Shown here: positions 18,401 through 26,943 of the stretch, piece after piece
Position numbering within the stretch: the first letter of the stretch is position 1
Layout: each line of letters opens with the position of its first letter
DNA from: Bacteroidia bacterium
GTDB taxonomy: Bacteria > Bacteroidota > Bacteroidia > UBA4408
DNA length: 41,974 nt
Reading direction: 5' to 3'
Assembly (NCBI GenBank): GCA_020845635.1
Contig: JADLFI010000023.1
Coordinates: forward strand, 1-41,974
Position numbers and translations under genes: made by a program
Notes under the pieces: generated by a model
The model's input: the letters and a program-made list of their open reading frames with translations, nothing else
Told to the model about the DNA's origin: nothing
Databases searched by the model: none

Positions 18401-19121
18401 ATTCTCGGTTGCTTACGATTTAAGAAGAACCAACAATGTAACTCTAAATGCTAATTATACCCTTTCTTTTGCTAACGGAACAGGTTCGTCAGACGGGGAG
18501 GCTTACAGTATGATTTCAAACTCAACCCAGCCAAACTTAAGAAATACTATTCCTTTATCATACGACCAAAGACATAACATTGTTGCCAATATTGATTATA
18601 GTTACGGAAGTGGCAGCGACTACGATGGTCCTGTTATTAATGGCAAAAAAATATTCTCAGATGCGGGAGCTAACCTAACCTTCCGCGCCATGTCGGGTAC
18701 CCCATATAGTCGTCAAGGAAACATTTCGCAAGAGGGAGCCATAGGATTATCTAAAATATCAGTATTAAGAGGAAGTTTGAATGGTTCACGTTTACCATTC
18801 CAGTTCCGTTTTGATTTAAGAGTTCAAAAATCATTCCCTGTTGTATTTGGGGGTAAAGATGCTGAAAACAGTAAGAGAGGAAGCTTAGGAGTGTATTTAC
18901 AAGTACTGAATTTATTGAATGCAAAAAACATCATTAGTGTTTATCGTGCTACCGGAAACCCGGATGATGACGGCTATTTAACGGATGCAGCTTCGCAGTC
19001 GGTAATTAACAGCTTCCCAAGCCCTACAGCATTTATTGACCAATACAGTATAAAAATAAATAATCCAAGTAATTATTCTATCCCAAGAAGAATGAGATTG
19101 GGTGTAACTTTAAACTTTTAA
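15435..19121 (+). CDS. TonB-dependent outer-membrane receptor with carboxypeptidase-regulatory domain
   Basis: An outer-membrane TonB-dependent receptor of 1228 residues. A signal peptide (1-21, GVYA|QQ) is followed by a carboxypeptidase-regulatory-like Ig domain (about 24-115, with PFATVVV, DGEVLLKPI and SYTGY), then a plug domain (about 135-235, including VNIRGGRSN, IDGMRV and ITGGVPASFGDATSGIVNI) and a long 22-strand-type barrel ending in aromatic RRMRLGVTLNF. The substrate is unknown. There is no SusD-like lipoprotein next to it, so it is not a standard SusCD glycan importer. It starts a three-gene unit with a 1367-residue secreted protein (44-base gap) and a PorV/PorQ-like protein, which hints at a role linked to that exported partner. 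Confidence 0.9.
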   Translation: MIKKFYLIFAMVISSIVGVYAQQGGAVKVTVIDGTNKETVPFATVVVMSKGQQVTAGAANFDGEVLLKPIQPGVYDIKVSYTGYAGVEITNVSIIDAKTAYVTATIMPGVELKVFEKVEYVVPLIDPNASTSKTVTKESYDKMATKNINSVVSQSAGVAQVDEGKEVNIRGGRSNSTETFIDGMRVIGTSGLPQSSIEQISVITGGVPASFGDATSGIVNITTRGPQSTLFGGIEAISSELTDKYGYNFLGFSLGGPLVTKKDSSGLKKTMLGYFISGEISTERDPDPSAIGVWKVKDDVLADLEKNPLKPNPNGSNTLVQSSQFITKADMEHVKAKQNTRSNYVRLNGKLDFSPIENLNITLGGMVDYNNRHDYIYEYSLFNPTNNAQSIDKTWRVYGRLQQKFNSAPEGKEEKSASNLKNAFYTLQASYTKVKNIEQDDNHKDNFFDYGYLGKFKTYKQRIYEYKADQQAFAQNGWQDTLVTFAPDTIRNPNGASYASNFFALQGDDPAGAYDNINRIQANGGLINGDRPINVNGLWYNTGRQYGGYSIENNSQFRISTSFSTDIKNHAIQLGFEYEKRNQSFYSISPIGLWGLMYQLANKAVTDIDLTKPTYVSNGIYDTINYERGYNENEESYFSKRVRDEFKFAKNEWIDIHNMSPEDFSLDMFSADDLLNNGNAFVGYYGYDYLGNKQSNVSFEEFFTKKDEKGNLTRPVGSFNPIYMAGYIQDKFDFKDLKFNVGLRVDYFDANQKVLRDPYSLYATHKAGDVTELNGVSVKHPSNIGNDYVVYVNSINDPTQIVGYRSENKWYNSEGVEVNDPKILAQKTSNGQMTPYLINPKDGATDETNTGIRSTAFDPKNSFKDYDVQVSFMPRIAFSFPISDMANFFAHYDVLTQRPPSRLRMNIFDYYFMDINTGGVLNNPNLKPEKTIDYELGFTQVLNEKQNSAITLSAFYRELKNMIQVSRFSYAYPVSYMSFTNLDIGTITGFSVAYDLRRTNNVTLNANYTLSFANGTGSSDGEAYSMISNSTQPNLRNTIPLSYDQRHNIVANIDYSYGSGSDYDGPVINGKKIFSDAGANLTFRAMSGTPYSRQGNISQEGAIGLSKISVLRGSLNGSRLPFQFRFDLRVQKSFPVVFGGKDAENSKRGSLGVYLQVLNLLNAKNIISVYRATGNPDDDGYLTDAASQSVINSFPSPTAFIDQYSIKINNPSNYSIPRRMRLGVTLNF

Positions 19122-19165
19122 ATAAATTAAGAAAAGAGCGTTTATTGATTAAAAAAGATTATAAA

Positions 19166-22100
19166 ATGAAAAAAACGAAATCAATACTAATATTATTGCT
19201 GACTATGAGCGTATCAGTGGTTTCAGCAAAGAAGAATGTTGGTTTAATAGGTGGTAAAGTGGGCTCGGCTGAATCAACCTCAGCAGCTTGTTCGCCAGCC
19301 ACCGCAAAAGCAGACTTGAATATTAATAATGTGAGGGCTCAAATCATGAATGGAGGAGATATGTGGTGGGATCAAGGTCTTGATGTTGCACGATATGAAA
19401 TTCCAAAGGGTTCCGGGAAACATTCAAACTTCGCTTCGGCTCTTTGGATTGGTGGTTTGGATCAGGGAGGCCAGCTTAGAACAGCTTGTCAAACTTATCG
19501 CCAAAGCGGGAATGACTTTTGGCCGGGAGCTTTAGATATTACCAACGCCTCTATTGATGCCGTAAGATGTTCTAAATGGGATAAAATATATCAAATTACC
19601 CGCCAGGAAGTTGATGACTATGTAGCTTATTTAGCTTCTCCTTCAGATTTCCCAGGGTATTCAGTTCCAAACAGTATTACCAACTACCCAGGAAATGGAG
19701 ATGTGAGTTTAAACGAAGACCTTACCATGGCTCCGTTTTGGGATATCAACGGTGATGGGTTATATCGCCCGGAAGACGGAGACTATCCAAAATATGATTT
19801 GTATAATACTGCCACAATAGGTGGAGGTTGCGATAACTTTTTGTTTGGCGACCAAACTTTATGGTGGGTGTTTAACGATAAGGGAAATATTCATAGCGAA
19901 ACCGGAGGCCAGTCAATGGGTCTTGAAATTCGTGCCCAAGCTTTTGCTTTTGCTACAAATGACGAAATTAATGATATGACTTTTTATCAATACCAAGTAA
20001 TCAACAGAAGTAACCTTACCATTTCTGATACTTATTTTGCAAGTTGGAACGACCCGGACTTGGGTGACCATACTGATGATTTGATAGGTTGCGATGTTGA
20101 AAACGGATTAGGTTTTTGTTATAATGCCGATGACCAAGACGGTACAGGCTCAGGAAACAGCTACGGAAATAAACCCCCTTGTTCGGCCGTTGATTTCTTT
20201 AAAGGGCCAAAAGCCGACCCTTATTTTGTAAATGGTGTAGAGGTTGACAGACCGGCCAGTCAAACATTTAGTGGCTCAGGATACGGAGATGGTATTGTAG
20301 GTAACGAAACCTTAGGAATGGAGTACTTTATGGTTTATAAAAATGATTGGTCAGTTCAAGGAAATCCTTCGCAGGCTACACATTTTTATAATTATTTACA
20401 GTCAAAGTGGAAAGATGGAACTCCGCTTACCTATGGAGCTTCAGGCATTGGAGGTACCACTCCTTGTAGATTTGCCTTTCCTTGGACCTCAGATCCAACT
20501 AATGGGAATGTTAATTGGGAAGCCACAGAACAAGCCGATTGGCGTTTTATACACTCTGCCGGCCCATTTTCATTAAAACCGGGAGCCGTAAATTATGTAA
20601 CTACCGGTGCAGTGTGGGCACAAGCTCAAACAGGAGGAGCAAAAGCTTCTGTAGATTTAGTGAGAATAGCCGACATTAAAGCTCAAGCCTTATTTGATAA
20701 CTGCTTTAAAGTGTTAGAAGGTCCTCGCGCTCCGGATTTAACTATTCAGGAATTAAACAAAGAGTTAATTTTATATTTAACCAATCCTACTGTAACTACT
20801 TTTAATAACAGATACGAGCGTTATGAGGAGTTAGACCCGTTAATTCCTGCCTTACCCGGATACGACAGAACATATAATTTTGAAGGGTATTTAATATATC
20901 AATTAAAGGATGCTAGTGTTACAGTTTCTGAGGCCGATTTAAGTGATATAAATAAAGCTCGACTTGTGGCACAATGCGATGTTAATAATGAATATGGACA
21001 ATTAACTAACTTTAGGTTTGATCCCGCCATGAATTCTAATGTTCCTGTATTGAAGAATCCTACTATTGACGGATATAATAAAGGGATAAAACATTCTTTC
21101 AGAATAAAAGAAGATAAATTTGCTTCAGGGGTAGATAAGAGATTGGTTAACCATAAAACTTATTACTATGTAGCAATAGCTTATGGAGCTAATAACTTTA
21201 AGACTTATAACCAAACAGATCCTTCTGCCTATGATGGTCAAAAAACCCCATATATTTCAGGGGCAAAAAACTCTAAGGGTCAAAGTGTTGCACCGGTTGC
21301 CGGAATACCACATATTACTGCACCTGAAGAAGGGGGAACAAATTTACAGAGCAGCTACGGAGATGGTCCAAAAATTAAAAGATTAGAAGGTCAAGGTAGT
21401 GGATACCAAAACCTAGACTTAACTGAAGAAACCGAGAAAGAAATTTTAGCTAAAGGGAAAGTAGAGCAATTGGAATATAAAAACGGCAAAGGCCCTATTG
21501 ATATTCGTGTTATAGACCCGTTAAATGTACCGGAAGGTGAGTTTCAATTAAAATTTGTAAGTAGAGTTTTAGTTCCTAAACAACAATTATTGACAGGTTC
21601 AATTGATTCTTTGGCGGCAACAGACCCTGCTATTACGGAATATGTTTATGCTTATGTTCCATTGAACTCTGACATTTTTGCAGTACAAGGAGTAACATCA
21701 GGAAACAAGTATAATATCAAAAGAGTAAAAAATATTTTGACAGCTGTTGACACCGCTGCTTGGGTTTTAACCAATTTAACAACCAAAGACTCAGTTGTTT
21801 CAGATACTTGTATAAAAATAGAGAACGAACAATTAATTTTAGATTGGGGCTTATCTGTTAATATTAAAAAGGGCGTTGCTCCGGGAGTGGATATGAATAA
21901 TAATCAAAACGGATTAGTGTATAGTTCTTGGGAAGAATCCGACCCTACTAAACAATGGTTAATAGGTTTTCCTGACCAAGAAGGGCAATGGGCATTAAAC
22001 TGGATACGTTCAGGTACACAAACATATCCTAATCCTATACCCGGTCCGCCATCGTTTAGCGGAAACGACTATGTAGGAGTAGATGATGGGCAATATTTTG

Positions 22101-23269
22101 AGGGAGTGTTAGAAGGAATGTTTGCCCCTTATATACTTACCTCAAATGAGTGGAATGGAGTGTCATGGGGTAATTCTTATTTTAACCCTACAGGTCGCAA
22201 AAGAGATATATTACGTAATTTAAGAAGTGTTGATATTGTAATCACAAAAGATAAAGACAAGTGGACAAGATGCCCTGTACTTGAAATGCAAGACGACCCT
22301 AACTTAGCTGAAGGAGGTGCAGCAAAGTTTGATTTAAGAAAATCTCCATCGCGCGATAAAGATGGTAATGTTGACGGTTCAGGCACTAATGGTATGGGTT
22401 GGTTCCCCGGGTATGCTATCAATGTTGAAACCGGTGAACGTTTAAATATGGCTTTTGGGGAAGATTCATGGCTTACCGGAGATAACGGACGCGATATGAT
22501 TTGGAATCCTAGCTCAAAATTCCTTGACAGAAACACTGATGCCATATCTACAGGAGTAATTTTTGGAGGCAAGCACTTTATTTATGTATTCGGGCACTCA
22601 GGAAATACCTCTAATGATATGCCGGCATACGATGAAGGTAATTTTATTTATACAAAATTAATGGCCAACCAAGTAGCCGAAAAACAACGTGTATTTAAAG
22701 ACTGTATGTGGGCAGGTATTCCAATATTGGCAGAAGGCACCGAGTTTTTAGGAACAGATGTTAGGTTAAAGATAAGGGTAGCTCGACCATACAGCAGATA
22801 TTTTGCAGGAAACGCTATAAGTGGTCTTAACTACGATCCGGATGCGCCAAAAGTTGACCCTTCAGTGGCTAAGAATGGCAATTTCCCACTATATTCATTT
22901 GGCACAGGAGATATTGCAACGCTAAAAAACAAAACAGATGTTGCAAAGAGTGCATTGGATATAATTAATATTGTTCCAAATCCGTACTTTGCTTACTCTG
23001 CTTACGAAGCATCAACCTTAGATAACATAGCAAAGATTACCAACTTGCCTCAAAACTGTGTAATCAGTATTTATACCCTTAATGGAACATTAATAAGAAA
23101 ATATCAGAAAGATGATCCAAAGAGTTCTTTAGATTGGGATTTAAAAAATCAAAAGAATATTCCAATATCCAGTGGCATATATTTGATACATGTAAATGTA
23201 CCGGGTGTGGGCGAAAAGGTATTGAAGTTCTTTGCTACCATGAGACCAATAGATTTAGATCAATTTTAA
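19166..23269 (+). CDS. very large secreted protein with T9SS-like C-terminal domain, in TonB-receptor/PorV-like operon
   Basis: A 1367-residue exported protein of unknown function. I chose the ATG at 19166, which gives a compact signal peptide (MKKTKSILILLLTMSVSVVS, cleavage near residue 21); the frame is also open to a TTG at 19145. The N-terminal region (about 45-130) has NNVRAQIMNGGDMWWDQG and SALWIGGLDQGGQLR, a pattern I have seen in uncharacterised Bacteroidota exoproteins. An Asp-rich loop DINGDGLYRPEDGDYP near residue 190 could bind calcium. The last 100 residues (from about 1269, VPNPYFAYSA, later GIYLIHV and KVLKFFATMRP) resemble a T9SS or FlgD-like Ig domain, with an unusual extra tail PIDLDQF. 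Its PorV-like neighbour begins 21 bases after the stop. Confidence 0.75.
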   Translation: MKKTKSILILLLTMSVSVVSAKKNVGLIGGKVGSAESTSAACSPATAKADLNINNVRAQIMNGGDMWWDQGLDVARYEIPKGSGKHSNFASALWIGGLDQGGQLRTACQTYRQSGNDFWPGALDITNASIDAVRCSKWDKIYQITRQEVDDYVAYLASPSDFPGYSVPNSITNYPGNGDVSLNEDLTMAPFWDINGDGLYRPEDGDYPKYDLYNTATIGGGCDNFLFGDQTLWWVFNDKGNIHSETGGQSMGLEIRAQAFAFATNDEINDMTFYQYQVINRSNLTISDTYFASWNDPDLGDHTDDLIGCDVENGLGFCYNADDQDGTGSGNSYGNKPPCSAVDFFKGPKADPYFVNGVEVDRPASQTFSGSGYGDGIVGNETLGMEYFMVYKNDWSVQGNPSQATHFYNYLQSKWKDGTPLTYGASGIGGTTPCRFAFPWTSDPTNGNVNWEATEQADWRFIHSAGPFSLKPGAVNYVTTGAVWAQAQTGGAKASVDLVRIADIKAQALFDNCFKVLEGPRAPDLTIQELNKELILYLTNPTVTTFNNRYERYEELDPLIPALPGYDRTYNFEGYLIYQLKDASVTVSEADLSDINKARLVAQCDVNNEYGQLTNFRFDPAMNSNVPVLKNPTIDGYNKGIKHSFRIKEDKFASGVDKRLVNHKTYYYVAIAYGANNFKTYNQTDPSAYDGQKTPYISGAKNSKGQSVAPVAGIPHITAPEEGGTNLQSSYGDGPKIKRLEGQGSGYQNLDLTEETEKEILAKGKVEQLEYKNGKGPIDIRVIDPLNVPEGEFQLKFVSRVLVPKQQLLTGSIDSLAATDPAITEYVYAYVPLNSDIFAVQGVTSGNKYNIKRVKNILTAVDTAAWVLTNLTTKDSVVSDTCIKIENEQLILDWGLSVNIKKGVAPGVDMNNNQNGLVYSSWEESDPTKQWLIGFPDQEGQWALNWIRSGTQTYPNPIPGPPSFSGNDYVGVDDGQYFEGVLEGMFAPYILTSNEWNGVSWGNSYFNPTGRKRDILRNLRSVDIVITKDKDKWTRCPVLEMQDDPNLAEGGAAKFDLRKSPSRDKDGNVDGSGTNGMGWFPGYAINVETGERLNMAFGEDSWLTGDNGRDMIWNPSSKFLDRNTDAISTGVIFGGKHFIYVFGHSGNTSNDMPAYDEGNFIYTKLMANQVAEKQRVFKDCMWAGIPILAEGTEFLGTDVRLKIRVARPYSRYFAGNAISGLNYDPDAPKVDPSVAKNGNFPLYSFGTGDIATLKNKTDVAKSALDIINIVPNPYFAYSAYEASTLDNIAKITNLPQNCVISIYTLNGTLIRKYQKDDPKSSLDWDLKNQKNIPISSGIYLIHVNVPGVGEKVLKFFATMRPIDLDQF

Positions 23270-23290
23270 TATAATAAACCAAGAATTGTT

Positions 23291-24373
23291 ATGCGTTTAA
23301 ACAATCTTTCAAAGATAAGCACCATTATAGCCGGAGTTTTTTTGACGGGCTTAGTAAATGCCGGAAATCCGGATCGTGCAGGACAAGCAGGAGGAACCCA
23401 ATTACTCATTAATCCCTTTGTAAAAAGTTCAGGATTTGGGAGTGCCAATTCTTCTTGTGTTTCGGGGCTTGAGGCACAGTTTTTAAATGTTGCCGGGATA
23501 GCTCATACCGAAAAAACAGAAATATTGGTGTCGAGAACCAATTGGTTGGTAGGCTCAGGAATTAATATTAATTCTTTTGGGTTTAGTCAAAAACTTGGTA
23601 GTTCAAGTGCCTTGGCTTTGGGTGTAATGTCTATGGATTTTGGTAATATTAATGTTACTACCGTAGAACAACCAGAAGGAAACCTTGGAACATTTAAACC
23701 CCAGTTCTTAAATCTTAATTTAAGCTATGCTAAGGAGTTTTCGAATAGTATTTTTGGAGGCTTTAATGTTAAAGTTTTATCTGAAAACATAGCTAATTTA
23801 AAAGCTACAGGAGTTTGCTTTGATGGTGGTATTCAATACGTTACCAGCTTTGGGAAAGACAAAGAATTAAAGCGTAAAAATGTACATTTTGGAATAGCTT
23901 TGAAAAATGTTGGTCCTCAAATGAGATATCAAGGTGATGGGATGTCAATAAAGGCTAATTTGATTGCAACAGGAGCTGCTCAAACGTTAGAATTCAGATC
24001 ACAAGAGTTTGATTTACCCTCATTGTTAAATATTGGAATGGCTTATGATTATTATTTAAGCGATGAAAACGATAACCAAAGAATTACAGCCGCATTTAAC
24101 TTTACTTCAAATTCATTTACACAAGACCAATTTAATTTAGGTTTTGAATATGGCTTTAAGCAATTGTTTATGATTCGTGCGGGTATGGTTTATGAAAAAG
24201 GTTTATTTAATGCTGAAAAAAGAACAACAGCTTTAACCGGCCCAACCGCAGGCTTCTCGGCCTATTTGCCTTTGGGTCGCGCAAGTACTCGTAAGCTAGG
24301 TATAGACTATGCTTACCGTACAACAAATCCTTTTGGGGGTGTTCACTCAATAGGTTTGAAATTAAAATTATAA
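23291..24373 (+). CDS. PorV/PorQ family outer-membrane protein
   Basis: A 360-residue beta-barrel protein of the PorV/PorQ (FadL-like) group. A signal peptide (1-24, GLVNA|GN) precedes QAGGTQLLINPFVKSSGFGSAN, which matches the start of the family where PorV proteins carry the AGxxFLxIGxxARxxGMG pattern. GLEAQFLNVAGIAH matches the NPAG/INIAGL region. Alternating strands end in GVHSIGLKLKL. In T9SS, PorV shuttles cargo from the SprA translocon to the PorU attachment complex, and PorQ/PorZ act at the cell surface. Here it is the third gene after a receptor and a large CTD-bearing exoprotein, so a dedicated carrier for that product is possible. That role is inference; the family call is moderately firm. 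Confidence 0.75.
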   Translation: MRLNNLSKISTIIAGVFLTGLVNAGNPDRAGQAGGTQLLINPFVKSSGFGSANSSCVSGLEAQFLNVAGIAHTEKTEILVSRTNWLVGSGININSFGFSQKLGSSSALALGVMSMDFGNINVTTVEQPEGNLGTFKPQFLNLNLSYAKEFSNSIFGGFNVKVLSENIANLKATGVCFDGGIQYVTSFGKDKELKRKNVHFGIALKNVGPQMRYQGDGMSIKANLIATGAAQTLEFRSQEFDLPSLLNIGMAYDYYLSDENDNQRITAAFNFTSNSFTQDQFNLGFEYGFKQLFMIRAGMVYEKGLFNAEKRTTALTGPTAGFSAYLPLGRASTRKLGIDYAYRTTNPFGGVHSIGLKLKL

Positions 24374-24407
24374 TTCATATATTTGTAAAATAATTTTTAC
24401 TTTAAAG

Positions 24408-24437
24408 GGGGTCTCGATATTTATTTATCGGGATTCC
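24408..24437 (+). terminator. intrinsic terminator after the PorV-like gene
   Basis: A 12-base stem including G:T pairs (24408-24419 with 24426-24437) closes a 6-base loop and is followed by a T-rich run. It separates the TonB/PorV-like operon from greA. Confidence 0.65.
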
Positions 24438-24471
24438 TTTATTTTTTGTATAATCATAAAACACATTAGAT

Positions 24472-24948
24472 ATGTCACAAATTACTTATGTAACCGAAGA
24501 AGGACTAAAGAAAATGAAAGAAGAGCTTAATCGTCTTAAAACAATTGAAAGACCAAGCATTTCGAATCAAATTGCTGAAGCTCGGGACAAAGGCGACTTG
24601 TCGGAAAATGCAGAATATGATGCCGCTAAAGAAGCACAAGGGCTGCTAGAATTAAAGATTTCAAAGTTAGAAGACGCAGTAAGCAATGCCAGAGTAATAG
24701 ACGAAAGTAAGCTAGATGCTGAAAAGATCTTAATTTTGAGTACCGTTAAGCTGAAAAATATGGTCAACAAGACTATACAAACCTATACGCTTGTTCCGGA
24801 ACAGGAGGCTAATTTAAAAGAAGGCAAAATTTCGGTTGATTCACCAGTGGGGAAAGGCTTGTTAGGTAAAAAACCCGGAGAGGTAGCCGAAATTAAAGTA
24901 CCTTCGGGTATGGTTTTAAAATTCGAAATTTTGGAAATTAGCAGATAG
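24472..24948 (+). CDS. greA: transcription elongation factor GreA
   Basis: A cytosolic factor that enters the RNA polymerase secondary channel and stimulates cleavage of backtracked transcripts. The 158-residue length is standard. The N-terminal antiparallel coiled coil (about 1-75) carries the acidic tip motif DLSENAEYDAAK, whose D and E residues coordinate the catalytic magnesium. The C-terminal FKBP-like domain (about 80-158) contains YTLVPEQEA, SPVGKGLLGKKPGE and the final ILEISR. It begins a short unit, with the HIT gene starting 4 bases after its stop. Confidence 0.95.
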   Translation: MSQITYVTEEGLKKMKEELNRLKTIERPSISNQIAEARDKGDLSENAEYDAAKEAQGLLELKISKLEDAVSNARVIDESKLDAEKILILSTVKLKNMVNKTIQTYTLVPEQEANLKEGKISVDSPVGKGLLGKKPGEVAEIKVPSGMVLKFEILEISR

Positions 24949-24952
24949 TAAG

Positions 24953-25351
24953 ATGGCCACCATTTTTACACAAATTATTAAAGGAGAAATACCCTGCCAT
25001 AAAATAGCAGAGAATGATAGATTTTTTGCTTTCTTGGACATTTTTCCTTTAAGACATGGGCATACCTTAGTTATACCCAAAACAGAGGTTGATTACATTT
25101 TTGATATGGATAAGCAAGAGTATAAAGAATTGATGGCTTTTGCTCAAACAATTTCAAAAGCAATAAAAATAGCCTTTCCTTGTAAAAAGGTAGGAATGAG
25201 CGTTGTTGGACTTGAAGTGCCACATGCTCATATACATTTAATTCCATTAAATACGGTTTCAGATATGAATTTTAATGCTGAAAAACTAAAACCGAGTAAT
25301 GAAGAACTGGCTAAGCATGCCGAAATGATAAGAATGTATTTACAACTATAA
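24953..25351 (+). CDS. HIT family nucleotide-binding hydrolase
   Basis: A small cytosolic histidine-triad protein, 132 residues, of the HINT/Fhit-like group that hydrolyses nucleoside phosphoramidates or dinucleoside polyphosphates; the true substrate is not known. FTQIIKGEIPCHKI at the start, HGHTLVIPK, and the histidine triad HAHIHLIPL (H91, H93, H95) are diagnostic; H93 is the expected nucleophile. The gene is coupled to greA (4-base gap) and followed by aroQ after 39 bases. The greA-HIT adjacency suggests co-transcription rather than a shared pathway. Confidence 0.92.
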   Translation: MATIFTQIIKGEIPCHKIAENDRFFAFLDIFPLRHGHTLVIPKTEVDYIFDMDKQEYKELMAFAQTISKAIKIAFPCKKVGMSVVGLEVPHAHIHLIPLNTVSDMNFNAEKLKPSNEELAKHAEMIRMYLQL

Positions 25352-25390
25352 TAATATTGGTGTTGTAGTATTTCCTGATACTTTAACAAA

Positions 25391-25825
25391 ATGATAAGCA
25401 TAGCTATTATTAATGGACCCAATTTGAATCTTTTAGGCGAAAGAGAACCTCTGCTTTACGGCAGTAGGAACTTTGAAGATTTCTTAAAAGAGTTAAAGGG
25501 TGAATATAAAGAAGTATTGTTTACTTATTTTCAAAGCAATATTGAAGGTGAAATTATTGATGAGTTACAGAGTATAGGATTTAATAGCAATGGAATAATA
25601 CTAAATGCCGGAGGATACACGCACACTTCAGTAGCCATAGCAGATGCTGTAAAAGCCATAAAAACACCGGTAATAGAAGTGCATATTAGTAACATTATTA
25701 GCCGTGAGAATTATAGACACACCTCTCTTACCGGGGCGAATTGTATAGGCACTATTATGGGTTTGGGTTTATTGGGCTATAAACTTGCCATAGATTATTT
25801 TATAAAAAGTTTAGGAAAACAATGA
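25391..25825 (+). CDS. aroQ: type II 3-dehydroquinate dehydratase
   Basis: Dehydrates 3-dehydroquinate to 3-dehydroshikimate in the shikimate pathway in the cytosol. The 144-residue protein has the full type II signature: INGPNLNLLGERE with R18, the catalytic tyrosine Y23 in LLYGS, NAGGYTHTS (N72, H78), EVHISN (H98) and R109 in YRHTS. The length matches the family, whose members form dodecamers. It follows the HIT gene by 39 bases and precedes the helix-hairpin-helix protein gene by 59. The shikimate pathway supplies chorismate, which the futalosine route (mqnE, in this window) also consumes. Confidence 0.95.
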   Translation: MISIAIINGPNLNLLGEREPLLYGSRNFEDFLKELKGEYKEVLFTYFQSNIEGEIIDELQSIGFNSNGIILNAGGYTHTSVAIADAVKAIKTPVIEVHISNIISRENYRHTSLTGANCIGTIMGLGLLGYKLAIDYFIKSLGKQ

Positions 25826-25884
25826 GTTAAATATTAGCGTTAAATTAGGTGACAGAATAAACCAAATATAAAAAAAGCAGCATC

Positions 25885-26868
25885 ATGAAAATAAAGAAAG
25901 TAATAAAAGATTTTTTTACTTTCGAGCGCAGGGGAAAGAAAGGTATTTTGTTGCTATCAATTATCCTATTTTTACAGCTTATTGTATATTGGGTAATAAA
26001 GAATTACGAACCTAAAATAGTTTTTTCAAACAAACTTATTCCTGTAAACCCTGCTTTGCTTGATAGTTTAGACAAATCGGCTAGCCGGGATAATTCAACC
26101 AAGGCCACCGAGTCATATACCGAAGATGTCATATTTGCCGGTAACTCCAAAAATACCCCGGTTTTATTTACTTTTAATCCAAATACAATAAGTGATAGGC
26201 AATGGGAGCAATTGGGGTTAAGCTCGAAACAAATAAAATCAATAAGAAATTATTTTAAAAGTGGCGGTTATATAGATTATCCCGAAGAAGTATTTAAAGT
26301 TAGGGCAGTAGATAAAGCAACATGGGAAAGATTGCTTCCCTATATTAAAATTGATAGGGAAAAGAAACCGGAAAAAAAGGCTGAGAATAAAGAATTAGAG
26401 AAAGATAGTATAGAAGAACGAATAAAGGAAAAGGAGAGGAAAGAAGCCTTTATAGCCTCATTAAATTTTGAGATAAATACGTGTACTCGAAGTAACTTAA
26501 TAAAACTAAACCTGCTTGATTCATTAACTACCGTAAAAATAATTCGATACAGAAATGCTTTGGGGGGTTATGTAAGTTTAGAACAGTTATATGAAATAGA
26601 AGGAGCAGACACCACCAACTTTAATAAACTTATACAACACTTAAGTTTAGATTTAAACTCTGTACGAACCATAAACATTAACAAATGCAGTGTTTCGCAA
26701 TTAAGCAAACATCCCTATGTAAGCTATAATGTTGCTGTGTCAATAGTAAATTACAGACAGGTACATGGTGATTTTCAAAGTAGCAATGACTTAAAAAAGT
26801 GTTTGGCAGTTTCAGAAACACTCATCAACAAGTTAAAACCTTACCTTAGGTTTAAAGATGGGTTATAG
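25885..26868 (+). CDS. membrane-anchored helix-hairpin-helix (ComEA-like) protein
   Basis: A 327-residue protein with one N-terminal transmembrane segment (about 20-38, GILLLSIILFLQLIVYWVI) and three helix-hairpin-helix units in the soluble part: about 90-150 (FNPNTISDRQWEQLGL), about 193-255 (FEINTCTRSNLIKLNLLD) and about 263-325 (ININKCSVSQLSKHPYV). A highly charged Lys/Glu linker (about 155-190) lies between units one and two. ComEA-type repeats bind DNA non-specifically during uptake in competence, but in Bacteroidota multi-HhH proteins of this form are common and their role is not settled. DNA uptake is therefore only a possibility. It is the last gene of the greA-side group. Confidence 0.82.
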   Translation: MKIKKVIKDFFTFERRGKKGILLLSIILFLQLIVYWVIKNYEPKIVFSNKLIPVNPALLDSLDKSASRDNSTKATESYTEDVIFAGNSKNTPVLFTFNPNTISDRQWEQLGLSSKQIKSIRNYFKSGGYIDYPEEVFKVRAVDKATWERLLPYIKIDREKKPEKKAENKELEKDSIEERIKEKERKEAFIASLNFEINTCTRSNLIKLNLLDSLTTVKIIRYRNALGGYVSLEQLYEIEGADTTNFNKLIQHLSLDLNSVRTININKCSVSQLSKHPYVSYNVAVSIVNYRQVHGDFQSSNDLKKCLAVSETLINKLKPYLRFKDGL

Positions 26869-26884
26869 TGTTAATCTGTTTTTA

Positions 26885-26901
26885 TAAACAACAATTGTTT
26901 A
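26885..26901. terminator. small AT-rich hairpin between convergent genes
   Basis: TAAACAA and TTGTTTA form a perfect 7-base stem with a CAA loop between the HhH gene and trxA. It is weak and has no long T-tract, so the terminator call is tentative. Confidence 0.3.
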
Positions 26902-26943
26902 GGGAAGCATAACAGAAGCAGTTTTGTTGGGCTTGCCCGATAA

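Noticed and set aside
15435-19121. SusC-type glycan importer
   Set aside because: No SusD-like lipoprotein gene is adjacent; the next genes encode a CTD-bearing exoprotein and a PorV-like barrel.
22177-22572. 131-residue minus-strand ORF inside the large exoprotein gene
   Set aside because: It is a reverse-strand shadow of a well-supported coding frame and has no signal peptide or known motif.
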